Below are positions 34,639 to 42,973 of a stretch of DNA of 64,000 bases, one piece after another. The position numbers and the translations under genes are program-made. The notes beneath the pieces are model-generated. The model had not been told where the DNA came from, made no database searches, and saw only the letters and a program-made list of their open reading frames with translations. Origin of the DNA: Rhodanobacter sp. L36 (GTDB lineage Bacteria; Pseudomonadota; Gammaproteobacteria; Xanthomonadales; Rhodanobacteraceae); contig NZ_LMUV01000002.1 in the NCBI RefSeq assembly GCF_009765755.1, forward strand, positions 829,693 to 893,692, in the 5' to 3' direction. Position 1 is the stretch's first letter; each line of letters starts with the position of its first letter.

Positions 34639-35058
34639 TCAGTTCCAGCCACGCTGTGCGTCCAGGTACTGGCGCACCACGAACAAGTCGGCAACGTTGC
34701 CCGAGAGCATGCGTTCCAGCGCCGAGTGGCCGCCGAACAGCGGCGACTGGTTCGGCTTGTGCAGCCACGCATCCGCCTGTGCCGGATCGGGGAACAGAAT
34801 CTGCAGCGCTTTCCAGATGCCGAGCAGGTAACTGATCCGCTCGACCACGTCGCGTCCCGTTGCGCCGCCCTGCTGGCGCTTCCACTTGTAGAAAGTCGAC
34901 TCCGGAGGATCGCCGAGCAGCTTGCGCTGATCGGCCATGCGCAGGTTCCACTGTTCGGCCATGTTGAAGAACGCGCGCAACGCAGGGCCGGCGAGCGTAT
35001 CCGCGGACTCCGTATAGCGAGGTACGGTTTCCACGATGCGGGTCGGGCGAGTGATCAT
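34639..35058 (-). CDS. Xre/MbcA/ParS-type antitoxin
   Basis: 139-residue antitoxin. An N-terminal helical DNA-binding region (LRMADQRKLLGDPPESTFYK, then WKRQ) is followed by the toxin-binding DUF2384 domain (DVVERISYLLGIWKALQILF, then PDPAQADAWLHKPNQSPLFG and GHSALERMLSG). Partner of the RES toxin. A perfect 9-bp inverted repeat stands 15 bp upstream of the ATG, so the pair should be autorepressed. Conserved antitoxin core gives good confidence. Confidence 0.9.
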   Translation of the reverse strand: MITRPTRIVETVPRYTESADTLAGPALRAFFNMAEQWNLRMADQRKLLGDPPESTFYKWKRQQGGATGRDVVERISYLLGIWKALQILFPDPAQADAWLHKPNQSPLFGGHSALERMLSGNVADLFVVRQYLDAQRGWN

Positions 35059-35073
35059 GGCGATACTCTCTCG

Positions 35074-35095
35074 GTAAAGTATATTGATACTTTAC
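35074..35095. promoter_or_regulatory. Palindromic operator of the RES-Xre pair
   Basis: GTAAAGTAT-ATTG-ATACTTTAC, a perfect 9-bp inverted repeat with a 4-base spacer, 16-37 bases before the antitoxin ATG. It overlaps the AT-rich stretch where a promoter would lie. Expected autorepression site for the antitoxin, inferred from the position and symmetry. Confidence 0.7.
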
Positions 35096-35183
35096 TTTAT
35101 ATCGAAAGTCTGCGCCAGTCGACATCGCGCGACTCAGAATTCTGATTGCTCATGCCATATCGAAGTCGTTCCGGGGTCGGCAG

Positions 35184-36419
35184 TCAGTTGCATCCACCGA
35201 CCTGTATCCAGCGCAGCCCGAACCGGCCGGGGTGCAGCCGCACGCAGACGGTGTCGCCACGGTCGACCATGTCGTAGTAGCTGCGCGGTACCGCGATCCG
35301 ATCCTTGTCGATGGCCGGGTTCCACGGCGCGAGCTCGAGGTAATACGTGGTGCTCTTGCCGCGGGTGACGTCCTTGCCGGTCACCGCGGTCTGGAACACC
35401 TGTGGCCTGGCGTCGTCCCACATCGAGTCGGTGAGTGCCAGCAGGCCGGTGCCGTAGGCCGCCATGAAAGGCAACATGACCAGTGGCAGCACCCAGGGTT
35501 TTGCCGCTGTCGACGATGGCGTTTTCGGCGCTGCGAAAATCGCCGCGCACAACGGCAGGCCGACCACAACACCCCACAGAAAAAGCTGGCCGAGATCGAC
35601 CAGCGTGACATCGAACAACGCGCGCATGGCCAACACCATCGGCGGCATGATCAACAGCATGGTGAGGTTCGGACGAACATCGCTGTTCTTGCCATCGAAA
35701 CGAAACACACCCGGCTTGGTCCACACCAGCAGCACGGCGATCCAGGGCAGCAATGCCGCGCAGGCCACGACGGCCATATAGGGTCTGGGATAGAGGAAAC
35801 TCCAGAAGATCAGGCCCATCGGCAGCACGTTCAGCACTTTGGCCAGGCGCGTGGCCTTGTCCAGTGTCGCGAGACGTTCCCTCGCGTTGGTGCCCAGCGA
35901 GGTATCGCGCTCGACCATGGCCAGTGTGTCGGCGCGATCCTGGGCATCGAGATCGGGGAGGCTTTCCAGCCAGGCATTGAAACGACCGTCCAGTTTGAAC
36001 ATCGATGCCTGGAGAGTGAGCGATCGGCCTGTTTTCGCCACGAGTACGGGATAGCTGCCATTGCGCGTTTTGATGACGCGTCGACCGAGGATGTTGGAAC
36101 GCTCGAGCCGCCGCGTGCTGAAGGCGTTGCGCAATTCGATGCCCTGCGCGTCGAGAGCGAGCGTGCTGTGCAGCGCAGAGGCGATGCAGTAGGCCGATAA
36201 CGCCAGCGCGCCCAATGCACAGGCAGCAAACGCCGCGGCGGCGGAAAAATCCGCGACTCGCTGCATCATCCCCATGAGAAAAAACACGCCGCCTACTGCC
36301 GATACCAACCCGAGCAGCCATGCCGCTATCTGCGACGCTGTGCTCAGCCGGTAGACCAGCGGATAACGGATCGGCTGCTCGTAGCCGTCCAGCGCCGATG
36401 CGCTCTGGTTGTCACTCAC
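35184..36419 (-). CDS. Hypothetical multi-spanning membrane protein
   Basis: 411-residue protein with two N-terminal membrane segments (about 28-55 and 60-82), a soluble PH-like region (LALDAQGIELRNAFSTRRLE, RRVIKTRNGSYPVLVAKTGR), then four or more further membrane segments (about 190-330) and a C-terminal soluble piece ending CVRLHPGRFGLRWIQVGGCN. The alternation resembles bacterial PH-domain membrane proteins, but I cannot name a family. It lies 42 bp upstream of the DUF885 gene and on the same strand, with no obvious functional link. Confidence 0.65.
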   Translation of the reverse strand: MSDNQSASALDGYEQPIRYPLVYRLSTASQIAAWLLGLVSAVGGVFFLMGMMQRVADFSAAAAFAACALGALALSAYCIASALHSTLALDAQGIELRNAFSTRRLERSNILGRRVIKTRNGSYPVLVAKTGRSLTLQASMFKLDGRFNAWLESLPDLDAQDRADTLAMVERDTSLGTNARERLATLDKATRLAKVLNVLPMGLIFWSFLYPRPYMAVVACAALLPWIAVLLVWTKPGVFRFDGKNSDVRPNLTMLLIMPPMVLAMRALFDVTLVDLGQLFLWGVVVGLPLCAAIFAAPKTPSSTAAKPWVLPLVMLPFMAAYGTGLLALTDSMWDDARPQVFQTAVTGKDVTRGKSTTYYLELAPWNPAIDKDRIAVPRSYYDMVDRGDTVCVRLHPGRFGLRWIQVGGCN

Positions 36420-36461
36420 TGTTCGTTCCCCCTGATGAAACGTCGAGTCCGTATCTTGCCG

Positions 36462-38255
36462 TTACGGTGCCGCGGCTTTCTTCGCGCAATCGCAACCGAA
36501 ATCCGGCTCGGGCCCGCCTTCGGCAATGAAGCGATCGATGCGTTGTTCCAGCACCGGCAACGGCACCGAGCCGGTCGACAGCACGGTGTCGTGGAAATGC
36601 CGGATGTCGAACCTCGCGCCGAGCGCTTTTTCTGCCTTCGCGCGCAACTCGAGAATTTTCAGATAACCCAGTTCGTACGACAGCGCCTGCCCAGGCCAGC
36701 TGATATAGCGGTCGATTTCGTTGGCGATTTCGCGATCGGACAAGGCCGCATTGCTGGTCAGGAAATCGATCGCGCGCTGGCGTGTCCAACCCAGATGATG
36801 GATGCCGGTATCGACCACCAGCCGGCACGCGCGCCACATCTGATAGCTGAGAAAACCGAAACGCTGGTAGGGCGTCTTGTAGATGCCCATCTCGTTGCCG
36901 AGGTATTCCGAATACAGGCCCCAGCCCTCGCCATAAGCGGAGATGTAGCTGTTGCGACGGAAATCCGGTTGCGATTGATCCTCGTCGGCCAGTTCCAGTT
37001 GCAACGCATGGCCCGGATACGATTCGTGCAAGGTCAGCGCGGGCATGTTGTAGAGCGGCCGCGATGGCAGGTCGTAGGTGTTGACGAGATAGACGTCCGG
37101 ACCGCCGCGACCGGACGTGTAGTACGGCGCGATATCCGCAGGCACCGGTTCGATGGTGAAACGTTCGCGCGGCAGGTGGCCGAAGTAGCGCGACATCTGG
37201 CCGTCCACTTCCTTGGCGACCCACGCGCTGCGCATCAGCAAGTCTTCCGGCGTCTTCGCGTGGAACTGCTCGTCGCTGCGCAGAAACTGCAGGAACTCGG
37301 GAAAGCTGCCCTTGAAGCCGCTGTCGCGCATCGCGTCGAGCATCTGCGCGTGGATCTTTTCCACTTGCTGCAAGCCGATCTGATGGATCGCATCGGGGCT
37401 CAAATCCAGCGTGGTGTATTCGTGGATCTGCTGGCGATAAAACGCCTGGCCGTCGGGCAACGCTTCGGCCGCCAGCGTGGTGCGCGCGTGTGGCACGTAT
37501 TCGTCGCGAAAGAACGCCAGCAGCTTGGCATAGGCCGGAATCACGCCATCGCGGATGCGCCGTACGGCCTGGCCTTGAAGCTCTTGCGCCTGGTCGTCGG
37601 GAATCGACACGGGCATCTGCTTGAACGGTTCGTAGAAGCTGGCCTGGGTCGGGTCCTGCAATTCGGCGACGGCGGCGATCGAAACATCGCGGCCCTTGAG
37701 CACGTCGCGCGGCACGCTGAAACCGCGTTGCAGGCCCAGCCGCATGTTGTCGATCTGCTGATCGACGTACGCCGGAATCTGCCCGAGCTTGTCTAGATAT
37801 TTCTGGTAATCGTCCATCGTGCGCAGGTGGTCGCCACCGAGTTCATAGCCGATGTCGGACCAGAACGCCGAGTCGCTGTTGAACGGCATCTGCCAGTTCA
37901 TGAAACGCTGGTCGGCGATGAAGTTGCCGATCTGTTCGCGATACACCGCATAGTCGACGCGACTGGCGGGCGACAGCTGTTTCGTGTCGATGCCGTCGAG
38001 TTGCTTGAGCACGCCCTGCCAGTAATCGAGCCGCTGCTTCTGGCTGGTCGCATCCACGTCGTCGAGGCGACCATTGTTCGGCTGCGATTCCCCCGACGCG
38101 CTGACGCCGGCCTGCCCGTTGCGCCATGACCACTCGGCCGTATAGATGTCCCTGAAGTGCGCGTCGGCACTGGAGCCCGGATCGGAATGCGCGCGGAGCG
38201 GCAGTGCAGCCATCGAGAAAGCCATGACGATGCCTGCGATCAGCGTCTTGTTCAC
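36462..38255 (-). CDS. DUF885 family peptidase-like protein
   Basis: 597-residue secreted protein with a signal peptide (MAALPLRAHSD near residue 22-25). The family zinc motif HESYPGH and a downstream Glu region YGEGWGLYSEYLGNEMG are clear, as are YELGYLKILELRAKAEK and FHDTVLSTG near the C-terminus. The start is a GTG at 38255 with AAGGAC upstream; the frame continues upstream without any family resemblance. DUF885 proteins are related to zinc carboxypeptidases/M3-type gluzincins. A C-terminal CDCAKK tail is unusual. Confidence 0.88.
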   Translation of the reverse strand: MNKTLIAGIVMAFSMAALPLRAHSDPGSSADAHFRDIYTAEWSWRNGQAGVSASGESQPNNGRLDDVDATSQKQRLDYWQGVLKQLDGIDTKQLSPASRVDYAVYREQIGNFIADQRFMNWQMPFNSDSAFWSDIGYELGGDHLRTMDDYQKYLDKLGQIPAYVDQQIDNMRLGLQRGFSVPRDVLKGRDVSIAAVAELQDPTQASFYEPFKQMPVSIPDDQAQELQGQAVRRIRDGVIPAYAKLLAFFRDEYVPHARTTLAAEALPDGQAFYRQQIHEYTTLDLSPDAIHQIGLQQVEKIHAQMLDAMRDSGFKGSFPEFLQFLRSDEQFHAKTPEDLLMRSAWVAKEVDGQMSRYFGHLPRERFTIEPVPADIAPYYTSGRGGPDVYLVNTYDLPSRPLYNMPALTLHESYPGHALQLELADEDQSQPDFRRNSYISAYGEGWGLYSEYLGNEMGIYKTPYQRFGFLSYQMWRACRLVVDTGIHHLGWTRQRAIDFLTSNAALSDREIANEIDRYISWPGQALSYELGYLKILELRAKAEKALGARFDIRHFHDTVLSTGSVPLPVLEQRIDRFIAEGGPEPDFGCDCAKKAAAP

Positions 38256-38344
38256 GCGAAGTCCTTGAGTGAAGTAAGCCGTGAGCGTACTGCGCGGGCG
38301 CACGATTGAACACGCCGGCAGGTCGACCTTCCACGCGAGTCGCG

Positions 38345-39049
38345 CTAGCGCAGATCGAGCTTGTCCACGCCGACGGCGCGCAGGTAGCCGGACAGGCTGC
38401 GCTCGGGCAGCTCCGCAAAGATTTCGCCGCTCGGCGCGCTGGCATCGATGCGATCCGGCCGGAAATTGCGGAAGTCCTCGCGCAGCCGGCACCACGCGCC
38501 GAGGGTCCACGCGCCGCCCCAGAACGACAGGCACAGCGGTTCGATTTCGCGCGCGCTGATGGCGCCGCCTTCGTCGCGATAGTCCAGCCGCAACACCTGA
38601 TTGCCGACGATGGCGGCATGCAGGCGATCGATCAGTGCGGCGAAATCCTCGCGATGCGGATCGCGCCACACCGGCGCGAAGATGCGCGTGCGCGTGGAAC
38701 GCTCGCGCAGCTCGGGCGGCAACACCGCTTCGATTTTCAGCAGCGCGGTCTGCGCGCTTTCGGCCAGGCGCGTGCCCGCGAACGCACGCACGAACCGCGA
38801 ACCGACCACCAGCGCTTCGAGTTCGTTGGCGGTGAACATCAGCGGCGGGATGTCCGATCCCTTGCGCAACACGTAGCCGACGCCGGCCTCGCCTTCGATC
38901 GGTACGCCGGACAATTGCAGGTCGGCCACGTCGCGATAGACGGTGCGCAGCGACACGCCGAGCGTCTGCGCGAGCTGGCGCGCCTGCAGCGCGGTGCGAC
39001 GACCGCGCAGGGCGTTGATAATGAGAAAGAGTCGATCGGCGCGGCGCAT
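38345..39049 (-). CDS. YafY-type HTH-WYL regulator
   Basis: 234-residue regulator: an N-terminal winged helix (RRADRLFLIINALRGRRTAL, then LGVSLRTVYRDVADLQLSG) and a WYL-like ligand domain (AIVGNQVLRLDYRDEGGAIS, then REIEPLCLSFWGGAWTLGAW). Typical of the YafY/PaaX-like group that controls a neighbouring gene; the GST upstream on the same strand is a plausible target. The start is ATG 39049, or GTG 39055 two codons upstream. Confidence 0.9.
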   Translation of the reverse strand: MRRADRLFLIINALRGRRTALQARQLAQTLGVSLRTVYRDVADLQLSGVPIEGEAGVGYVLRKGSDIPPLMFTANELEALVVGSRFVRAFAGTRLAESAQTALLKIEAVLPPELRERSTRTRIFAPVWRDPHREDFAALIDRLHAAIVGNQVLRLDYRDEGGAISAREIEPLCLSFWGGAWTLGAWCRLREDFRNFRPDRIDASAPSGEIFAELPERSLSGYLRAVGVDKLDLR

Positions 39050-39123
39050 CGGCACATCATCGCCGAGGCTGGCGGTGACGACCAGCGTCGGAGGTCACGC
39101 CTCGAAATATTGCGGTTCACGCG

Positions 39124-39753
39124 TCACGACGACTGCGCGGCCGCCAGTTTGGCGTCCATCGCCGCGGCGCGCTGCATCGCCGGCCGCGCCTGCACGCGGT
39201 CGATGTACGCGCGGATCAGCGGCGTGTCCGGGACCAGCTGGAACTGCGTGGTCCAGTGGAGCGCCGTGCCCCACAGCACGTCGGCGGCGGTGAAGGTATC
39301 GCCGAGCAACCACGGTCCTTTCGCGAGCTGGTCGGTCAAGGTGTTGAGCATGGTGTCGTAGTCGCCATACGGCGATGTCGACGACGCAGCCGGCTCGCGT
39401 TTCATCGCCTTGTCGATCAATGCCGGTTCGAAACACGAACCGTAATAAACCATCCATCGCAGATACGGGCCGCGTAGCGGATCGTCGAGCGTCGGCGCCA
39501 GTTTCGCGTTGGCGAAGTGATCGGCGAGAAACATGAAAACCGCCGGCTGCTCGGTGATCAACGCCTTGCCGTAAAGAATCGCCGGCACCTTGCCCATGGG
39601 GTTGATCGCAAGGTATTCGGGCTGGCGCTGGTCGTTTTTCGTCAGGTTGAGTACGTGCAATCGATAGCTGGCGCCGAGTTCCTCCAGCAGGGCACGCGTG
39701 CCGCCCGAGCGACTGTTGGGCGCATGAAAAAACGTGATGTCCGATGAGCTCAT
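39124..39753 (-). CDS. Glutathione S-transferase
   Basis: 209-residue GST with an N-terminal thioredoxin-like domain (FFHAPNSRSGGTRALLEELG, and the cis-Pro motif MGKVPAILYG then TEQPAVFMFLADHF) and an all-helical C-terminal domain (PWLLGDTFTAADVLWGTALH). Beta/YncG-like class by pattern. The ATG at 39753 has AAGGA upstream. It precedes the WYL regulator, which may regulate it. Confidence 0.92.
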   Translation of the reverse strand: MSSSDITFFHAPNSRSGGTRALLEELGASYRLHVLNLTKNDQRQPEYLAINPMGKVPAILYGKALITEQPAVFMFLADHFANAKLAPTLDDPLRGPYLRWMVYYGSCFEPALIDKAMKREPAASSTSPYGDYDTMLNTLTDQLAKGPWLLGDTFTAADVLWGTALHWTTQFQLVPDTPLIRAYIDRVQARPAMQRAAAMDAKLAAAQSS

Positions 39754-39792
39754 GGCAATGTCCTTATGGGTTTGTGGATGCATGGATGTAGA

Positions 39793-40002
39793 TCATGGCG
39801 AACCGCGATGGTTCGGCATGATGTGCCGCAATCCAGTCAGTGCAACCAGAAGCATGCGCTTGCGTGACGTCGATCCGGTAACCCGCGGCGGGGAATCGAA
39901 TGGCGAGCCGATGGATGGAGGGCGGGAATGGCCGTCCATCCGCAGACCGTGCAGATAGAGCGGCCGATAGGCTTGGATCAGGTCATTCAACGCTGGGCTC
40001 AT
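39793..40002 (-). CDS. Small hypothetical protein
   Basis: 69-residue frame immediately downstream of the DJ-1-like gene (10 bp after its stop), with an excellent GAGGAG ribosome site. Its sequence starts MSPALNDLIQAYRPLYLHGL and becomes Arg/Pro/Ser-rich, with no recognisable domain. It may be real and coupled, or a remnant of a longer gene. Codon use is plausible but not strong evidence. Confidence 0.4.
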   Translation of the reverse strand: MSPALNDLIQAYRPLYLHGLRMDGHSRPPSIGSPFDSPPRVTGSTSRKRMLLVALTGLRHIMPNHRGSP

Positions 40003-40012
40003 GGGCAACTCC

Positions 40013-40621
40013 TCACGCCGTCACGGCTTCACCCACGCACCACGGCGGCAGCTGGGCGTGCTTGAACAGGCGATACCAGTGTTCGCGATCGTTCGGGCTG
40101 TAGAGGTCCAGCGTGCGGATCACTTCGCGCGCGAATTCCACGCTGCCGAGGTGACTGGCGGTGATGGTGCCGCCGTCGCTGACCGCGAGCACTTCACTGT
40201 CGTATTGCGCGGCGCCGGCGTAAACACAAACCTGGCTGGCGATCTGCCCGGGCCAGTTGCCGGTATGACGACAATGATCGAGCAACTGTGCGCGAGCCAG
40301 CGCGAGCACGCCGCTGTCGATGCCCGCGACCGGTGCACCGGCATCATGAATTCGGCGTATCGCTGCGACTGCCAGCTCGCCTTCGCCGCGCTGCCAGAGA
40401 TGACCGCCGGGAACGATCAGCAATGCGGCGCGTGTCGCGTCGATCTGCGCGAGCGTCGCATCGGGCACGACACCGAGGCCGCCCATCGACATCACCGGCT
40501 CCATCGAGAAACCCACCGTCTGCACGCGCCAGTCGCCGGGCCGGCGGACTTCACATAAGGCCAGCGCAGCCTGCCAGTCGGCGAAGCCATCGAACACCAG
40601 GAAGTAAACCGTATCGCGCAT
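40013..40621 (-). CDS. DJ-1/PfpI-like protein lacking the nucleophilic Cys
   Basis: 202-residue class I glutamine amidotransferase-like protein ([40 protein letters not shown]). In PfpI/DJ-1 proteins the nucleophile elbow reads AICGG or similar. Here it is [20 protein letters not shown], with Asp-Ser in place of Cys, so glyoxalase or protease chemistry of the usual kind is unlikely. GGAGGAA lies upstream of the ATG at 40621. It may be a sensory or regulatory domain, and the reading is stable along the whole fold. Confidence 0.82.
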   Translation of the reverse strand: MRDTVYFLVFDGFADWQAALALCEVRRPGDWRVQTVGFSMEPVMSMGGLGVVPDATLAQIDATRAALLIVPGGHLWQRGEGELAVAAIRRIHDAGAPVAGIDSGVLALARAQLLDHCRHTGNWPGQIASQVCVYAGAAQYDSEVLAVSDGGTITASHLGSVEFAREVIRTLDLYSPNDREHWYRLFKHAQLPPWCVGEAVTA

Positions 40622-40789
40622 GTCTGTTCCTCCGCTTTGGAGGTCCATCATGCGCAGCCCCTGCTGCCAACGTCGTGTCAGCAGCCCGCCGGCACATTGA
40701 AAAAATCCAGCCCAACGATGGCGCGGCAACGTGGTGGCGCAGTTCATGCGCAGCCCGGACAATGCGCTTTCCTCCGCCAGGACCTCGTC

Positions 40790-41818
40790 ATGAAGCCCAT
40801 TTCGCTGATCCAGTTCCTGATCGAGGAACGCCGCGCCGGTCATATCAACGCCGAGCTCTCGCTGCTGATCGAAGTGGTCGCACGCGCATGCAAGCGCATT
40901 GCCGTGGCCACCAACAAGGGCGCGCTTGGTGGCGTGCTGGGCATGGCCGGCGACGGCGCGCTGAGCATGAACGTGCAGGGCGAGGCACAGAAGAAGCTGG
41001 ATGTCATTTCCAACGAGATCCTGCTCGAAGCCAACGCGTGGGGCGGCCACCTCGCGGCCTGCGCATCGGAAGAGATGGAAGATCCGCAGCAGATTCCGGA
41101 CGGCTATCCGAAAGGCAATCATTTGCTGCTGTTCGATCCGCTGGATGGTTCGTCGAACATCGACGTCAACGTGTCGGTGGGCACCATCTTCTCGGTGTTG
41201 CGTTGTCCCGATGGCGTCACCGAAGCAAAGGCCGCGGATTTCCTGCAACCGGGAACGACGCAACTCGCCGCCGGTTATGTGGTGTACGGGCCGGCCACCG
41301 TGCTGGTGCTGACCTTCGGCCATGGCACGCACGAGTTCACGCTGGAGCGCGAGGTCGGCAGTTTCATGCTGAGCCGGCGCAACATCCGCATTCCGGAAGA
41401 GACGTCCGAATTCGCGGTCAACATGTCCAACCAGCGCCATTGGCAGGCGCCGATGCAGCGCTACATCGGCGAGCTGCTGGCCGGCACGGAAGGTCCGCGT
41501 GGGCGCGATTTCAACATGCGCTGGGTCGCGTCGATGGTGGCGGACGTGCATCGCATCGTGACTCGCGGCGGCGTGTTCTATTACCCGCTCGATGCAAAAA
41601 TCCTGCAGCAGGGCGGCAAGCTGCGATTGATGTACGAGGCCAACCCGATGGCCTTCATCATCGAACAGGCCGGCGGCGCGGCAACCACCGGACGCGAACG
41701 CATCATGGCGCTGCAGCCGACCGCACTTCATCAGCGCGTGCCGGTGTTCCTCGGTTCGAGGAGCGAGGTGGAAGTAGTGACGCGCTATCACCTCGATGCG
41801 GATGCCGCGCAAGGCTGA
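40790..41818 (+). CDS. fbp: Fructose-1,6-bisphosphatase, class I
   Basis: 342-residue gluconeogenic enzyme that hydrolyses fructose 1,6-bisphosphate. The active-site loop [20 protein letters not shown] is intact, as are the downstream [12 protein letters not shown] and [19 protein letters not shown] segments that bind substrate and metal. Length is typical of FBPase-I. The ATG at 40790 has AGGA upstream; the open frame extends further up without resemblance. It stands alone, divergent from the DJ-1-like gene. Confidence 0.95.
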   Translation: MKPISLIQFLIEERRAGHINAELSLLIEVVARACKRIAVATNKGALGGVLGMAGDGALSMNVQGEAQKKLDVISNEILLEANAWGGHLAACASEEMEDPQQIPDGYPKGNHLLLFDPLDGSSNIDVNVSVGTIFSVLRCPDGVTEAKAADFLQPGTTQLAAGYVVYGPATVLVLTFGHGTHEFTLEREVGSFMLSRRNIRIPEETSEFAVNMSNQRHWQAPMQRYIGELLAGTEGPRGRDFNMRWVASMVADVHRIVTRGGVFYYPLDAKILQQGGKLRLMYEANPMAFIIEQAGGAATTGRERIMALQPTALHQRVPVFLGSRSEVEVVTRYHLDADAAQG

Positions 41819-41946
41819 ATTGATTTGCTTCTCCCCCTGCGAGCGGTGGGAGGGGCATCAGCAACAGCTTGGGCTCTTCGTGGCCGCGACTACGCCTCAA
41901 GTCCGCCATAAACTTTCAGCACATCACCCTTCTTTTTTTCAGCGCG

Positions 41947-42882
41947 ATGCCATCCATGACCTTCCGCCGTCACCTGCTGCCCTTGCTCGCCACGCTCGCG
42001 TTGAGCGGCTGCTTCGGCCATACCAGACCCGTCATGCCCGACCCGGTGATTCCGCCGCGGGTCCCGGTGAAGTTGAAGATCGGTCTCGCACTGGGTGGCG
42101 GCGCGGCGAAGGGCTTTGCGCATATTGGCGTGATCAAGATGCTGGAGGCCAGCGGCATCCATCCGGATGTGGTGGCCGGCACCAGCGCCGGCAGCGTGGT
42201 GGGCGCGCTGTACGCCAGTGGCATGGATGCGTTCCAGCTGCAGGAAACCGCGTTCGGGCTGGACGAGTCGAAGATCCGCGACGTTCGGATTTTTTCCGGC
42301 GGGCTCGTGCAAGGGCAGGCGCTGCAGGATTACATCAACGAACTCGTGCATCACCAGTCGATCGAGCAGTTGAAGATGCCGTTCGCGGCGGTGTCAACCG
42401 AACTGGAAACCGGCACGCGCACGGTGTTCGTGCGTGGCAATACCGGGCAGGCGGTGCGCGCGTCGAGCAGCATCCCCGGCGTGTTCGAGCCTGCCGATGT
42501 GAGCGGCCGCCACTATGTCGATGGCGGCGTGGTCAGCCCGGTGCCCGTGGACGCGGCGCGCCAGCTTGGCGCGGATTTCGTGATCGCCGTGGACATCTCG
42601 ACCCGGCCCAGCGGCAGCAATCCGCGGGGCATGGTGAACATCGTCGGACAGACCATCGCGATCATGGGCCAGCAACTCGGCCGGCAGGAAATGGCGCGCG
42701 CCGACGTGGTGATCCGTCCGGATATCAGCGGCATCGGCCCGGCGGATTTCGAGCAGAAAAACCAGGCGATCCTCGAAGGCGAGAAAGCCACGCTCGCGGC
42801 GATACCGGCGATTCGCGCCAAGCTCGCGGCGATGGCCGCGGCACATCAATCATCGACTACACCGGCAACAGTCGCGCACTGA
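41947..42882 (+). CDS. Patatin-like phospholipase lipoprotein (RssA-like)
   Basis: 311-residue lipoprotein: signal LLPLLATLALSGCFG with the lipidated Cys at about residue 22, then a patatin domain with the Gly-rich oxyanion loop LGGGAAKGFAHIGVI, the GTSAGS nucleophile elbow, and the catalytic Asp in HYVDGGVVSP. Related to RssA/YchK and to plant patatin-like acyl hydrolases. Likely hydrolyses phospholipid at the periplasmic side. The start could be 41947 or 41956; no ribosome site is obvious. Confidence 0.9.
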   Translation: MPSMTFRRHLLPLLATLALSGCFGHTRPVMPDPVIPPRVPVKLKIGLALGGGAAKGFAHIGVIKMLEASGIHPDVVAGTSAGSVVGALYASGMDAFQLQETAFGLDESKIRDVRIFSGGLVQGQALQDYINELVHHQSIEQLKMPFAAVSTELETGTRTVFVRGNTGQAVRASSSIPGVFEPADVSGRHYVDGGVVSPVPVDAARQLGADFVIAVDISTRPSGSNPRGMVNIVGQTIAIMGQQLGRQEMARADVVIRPDISGIGPADFEQKNQAILEGEKATLAAIPAIRAKLAAMAAAHQSSTTPATVAH

Positions 42883-42973
42883 TCAAGCGGCGGTTCGCGC
42901 GTCGTGCCGTCCTGCACTTGGCCGGCCCGGGCCATGGTTGTAGCGTGGGGGATTCCCTGCCTTGGAGTTCCTC

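Noticed and set aside
41823-41860. Pyrimidine-rich CTTCTCCCCCTGCGAG...GGGAGGGG after fbp as a repeat copy
   Set aside because: Similar in composition to the 22.7-kb hairpin but the stem does not pair well, so I do not call it.
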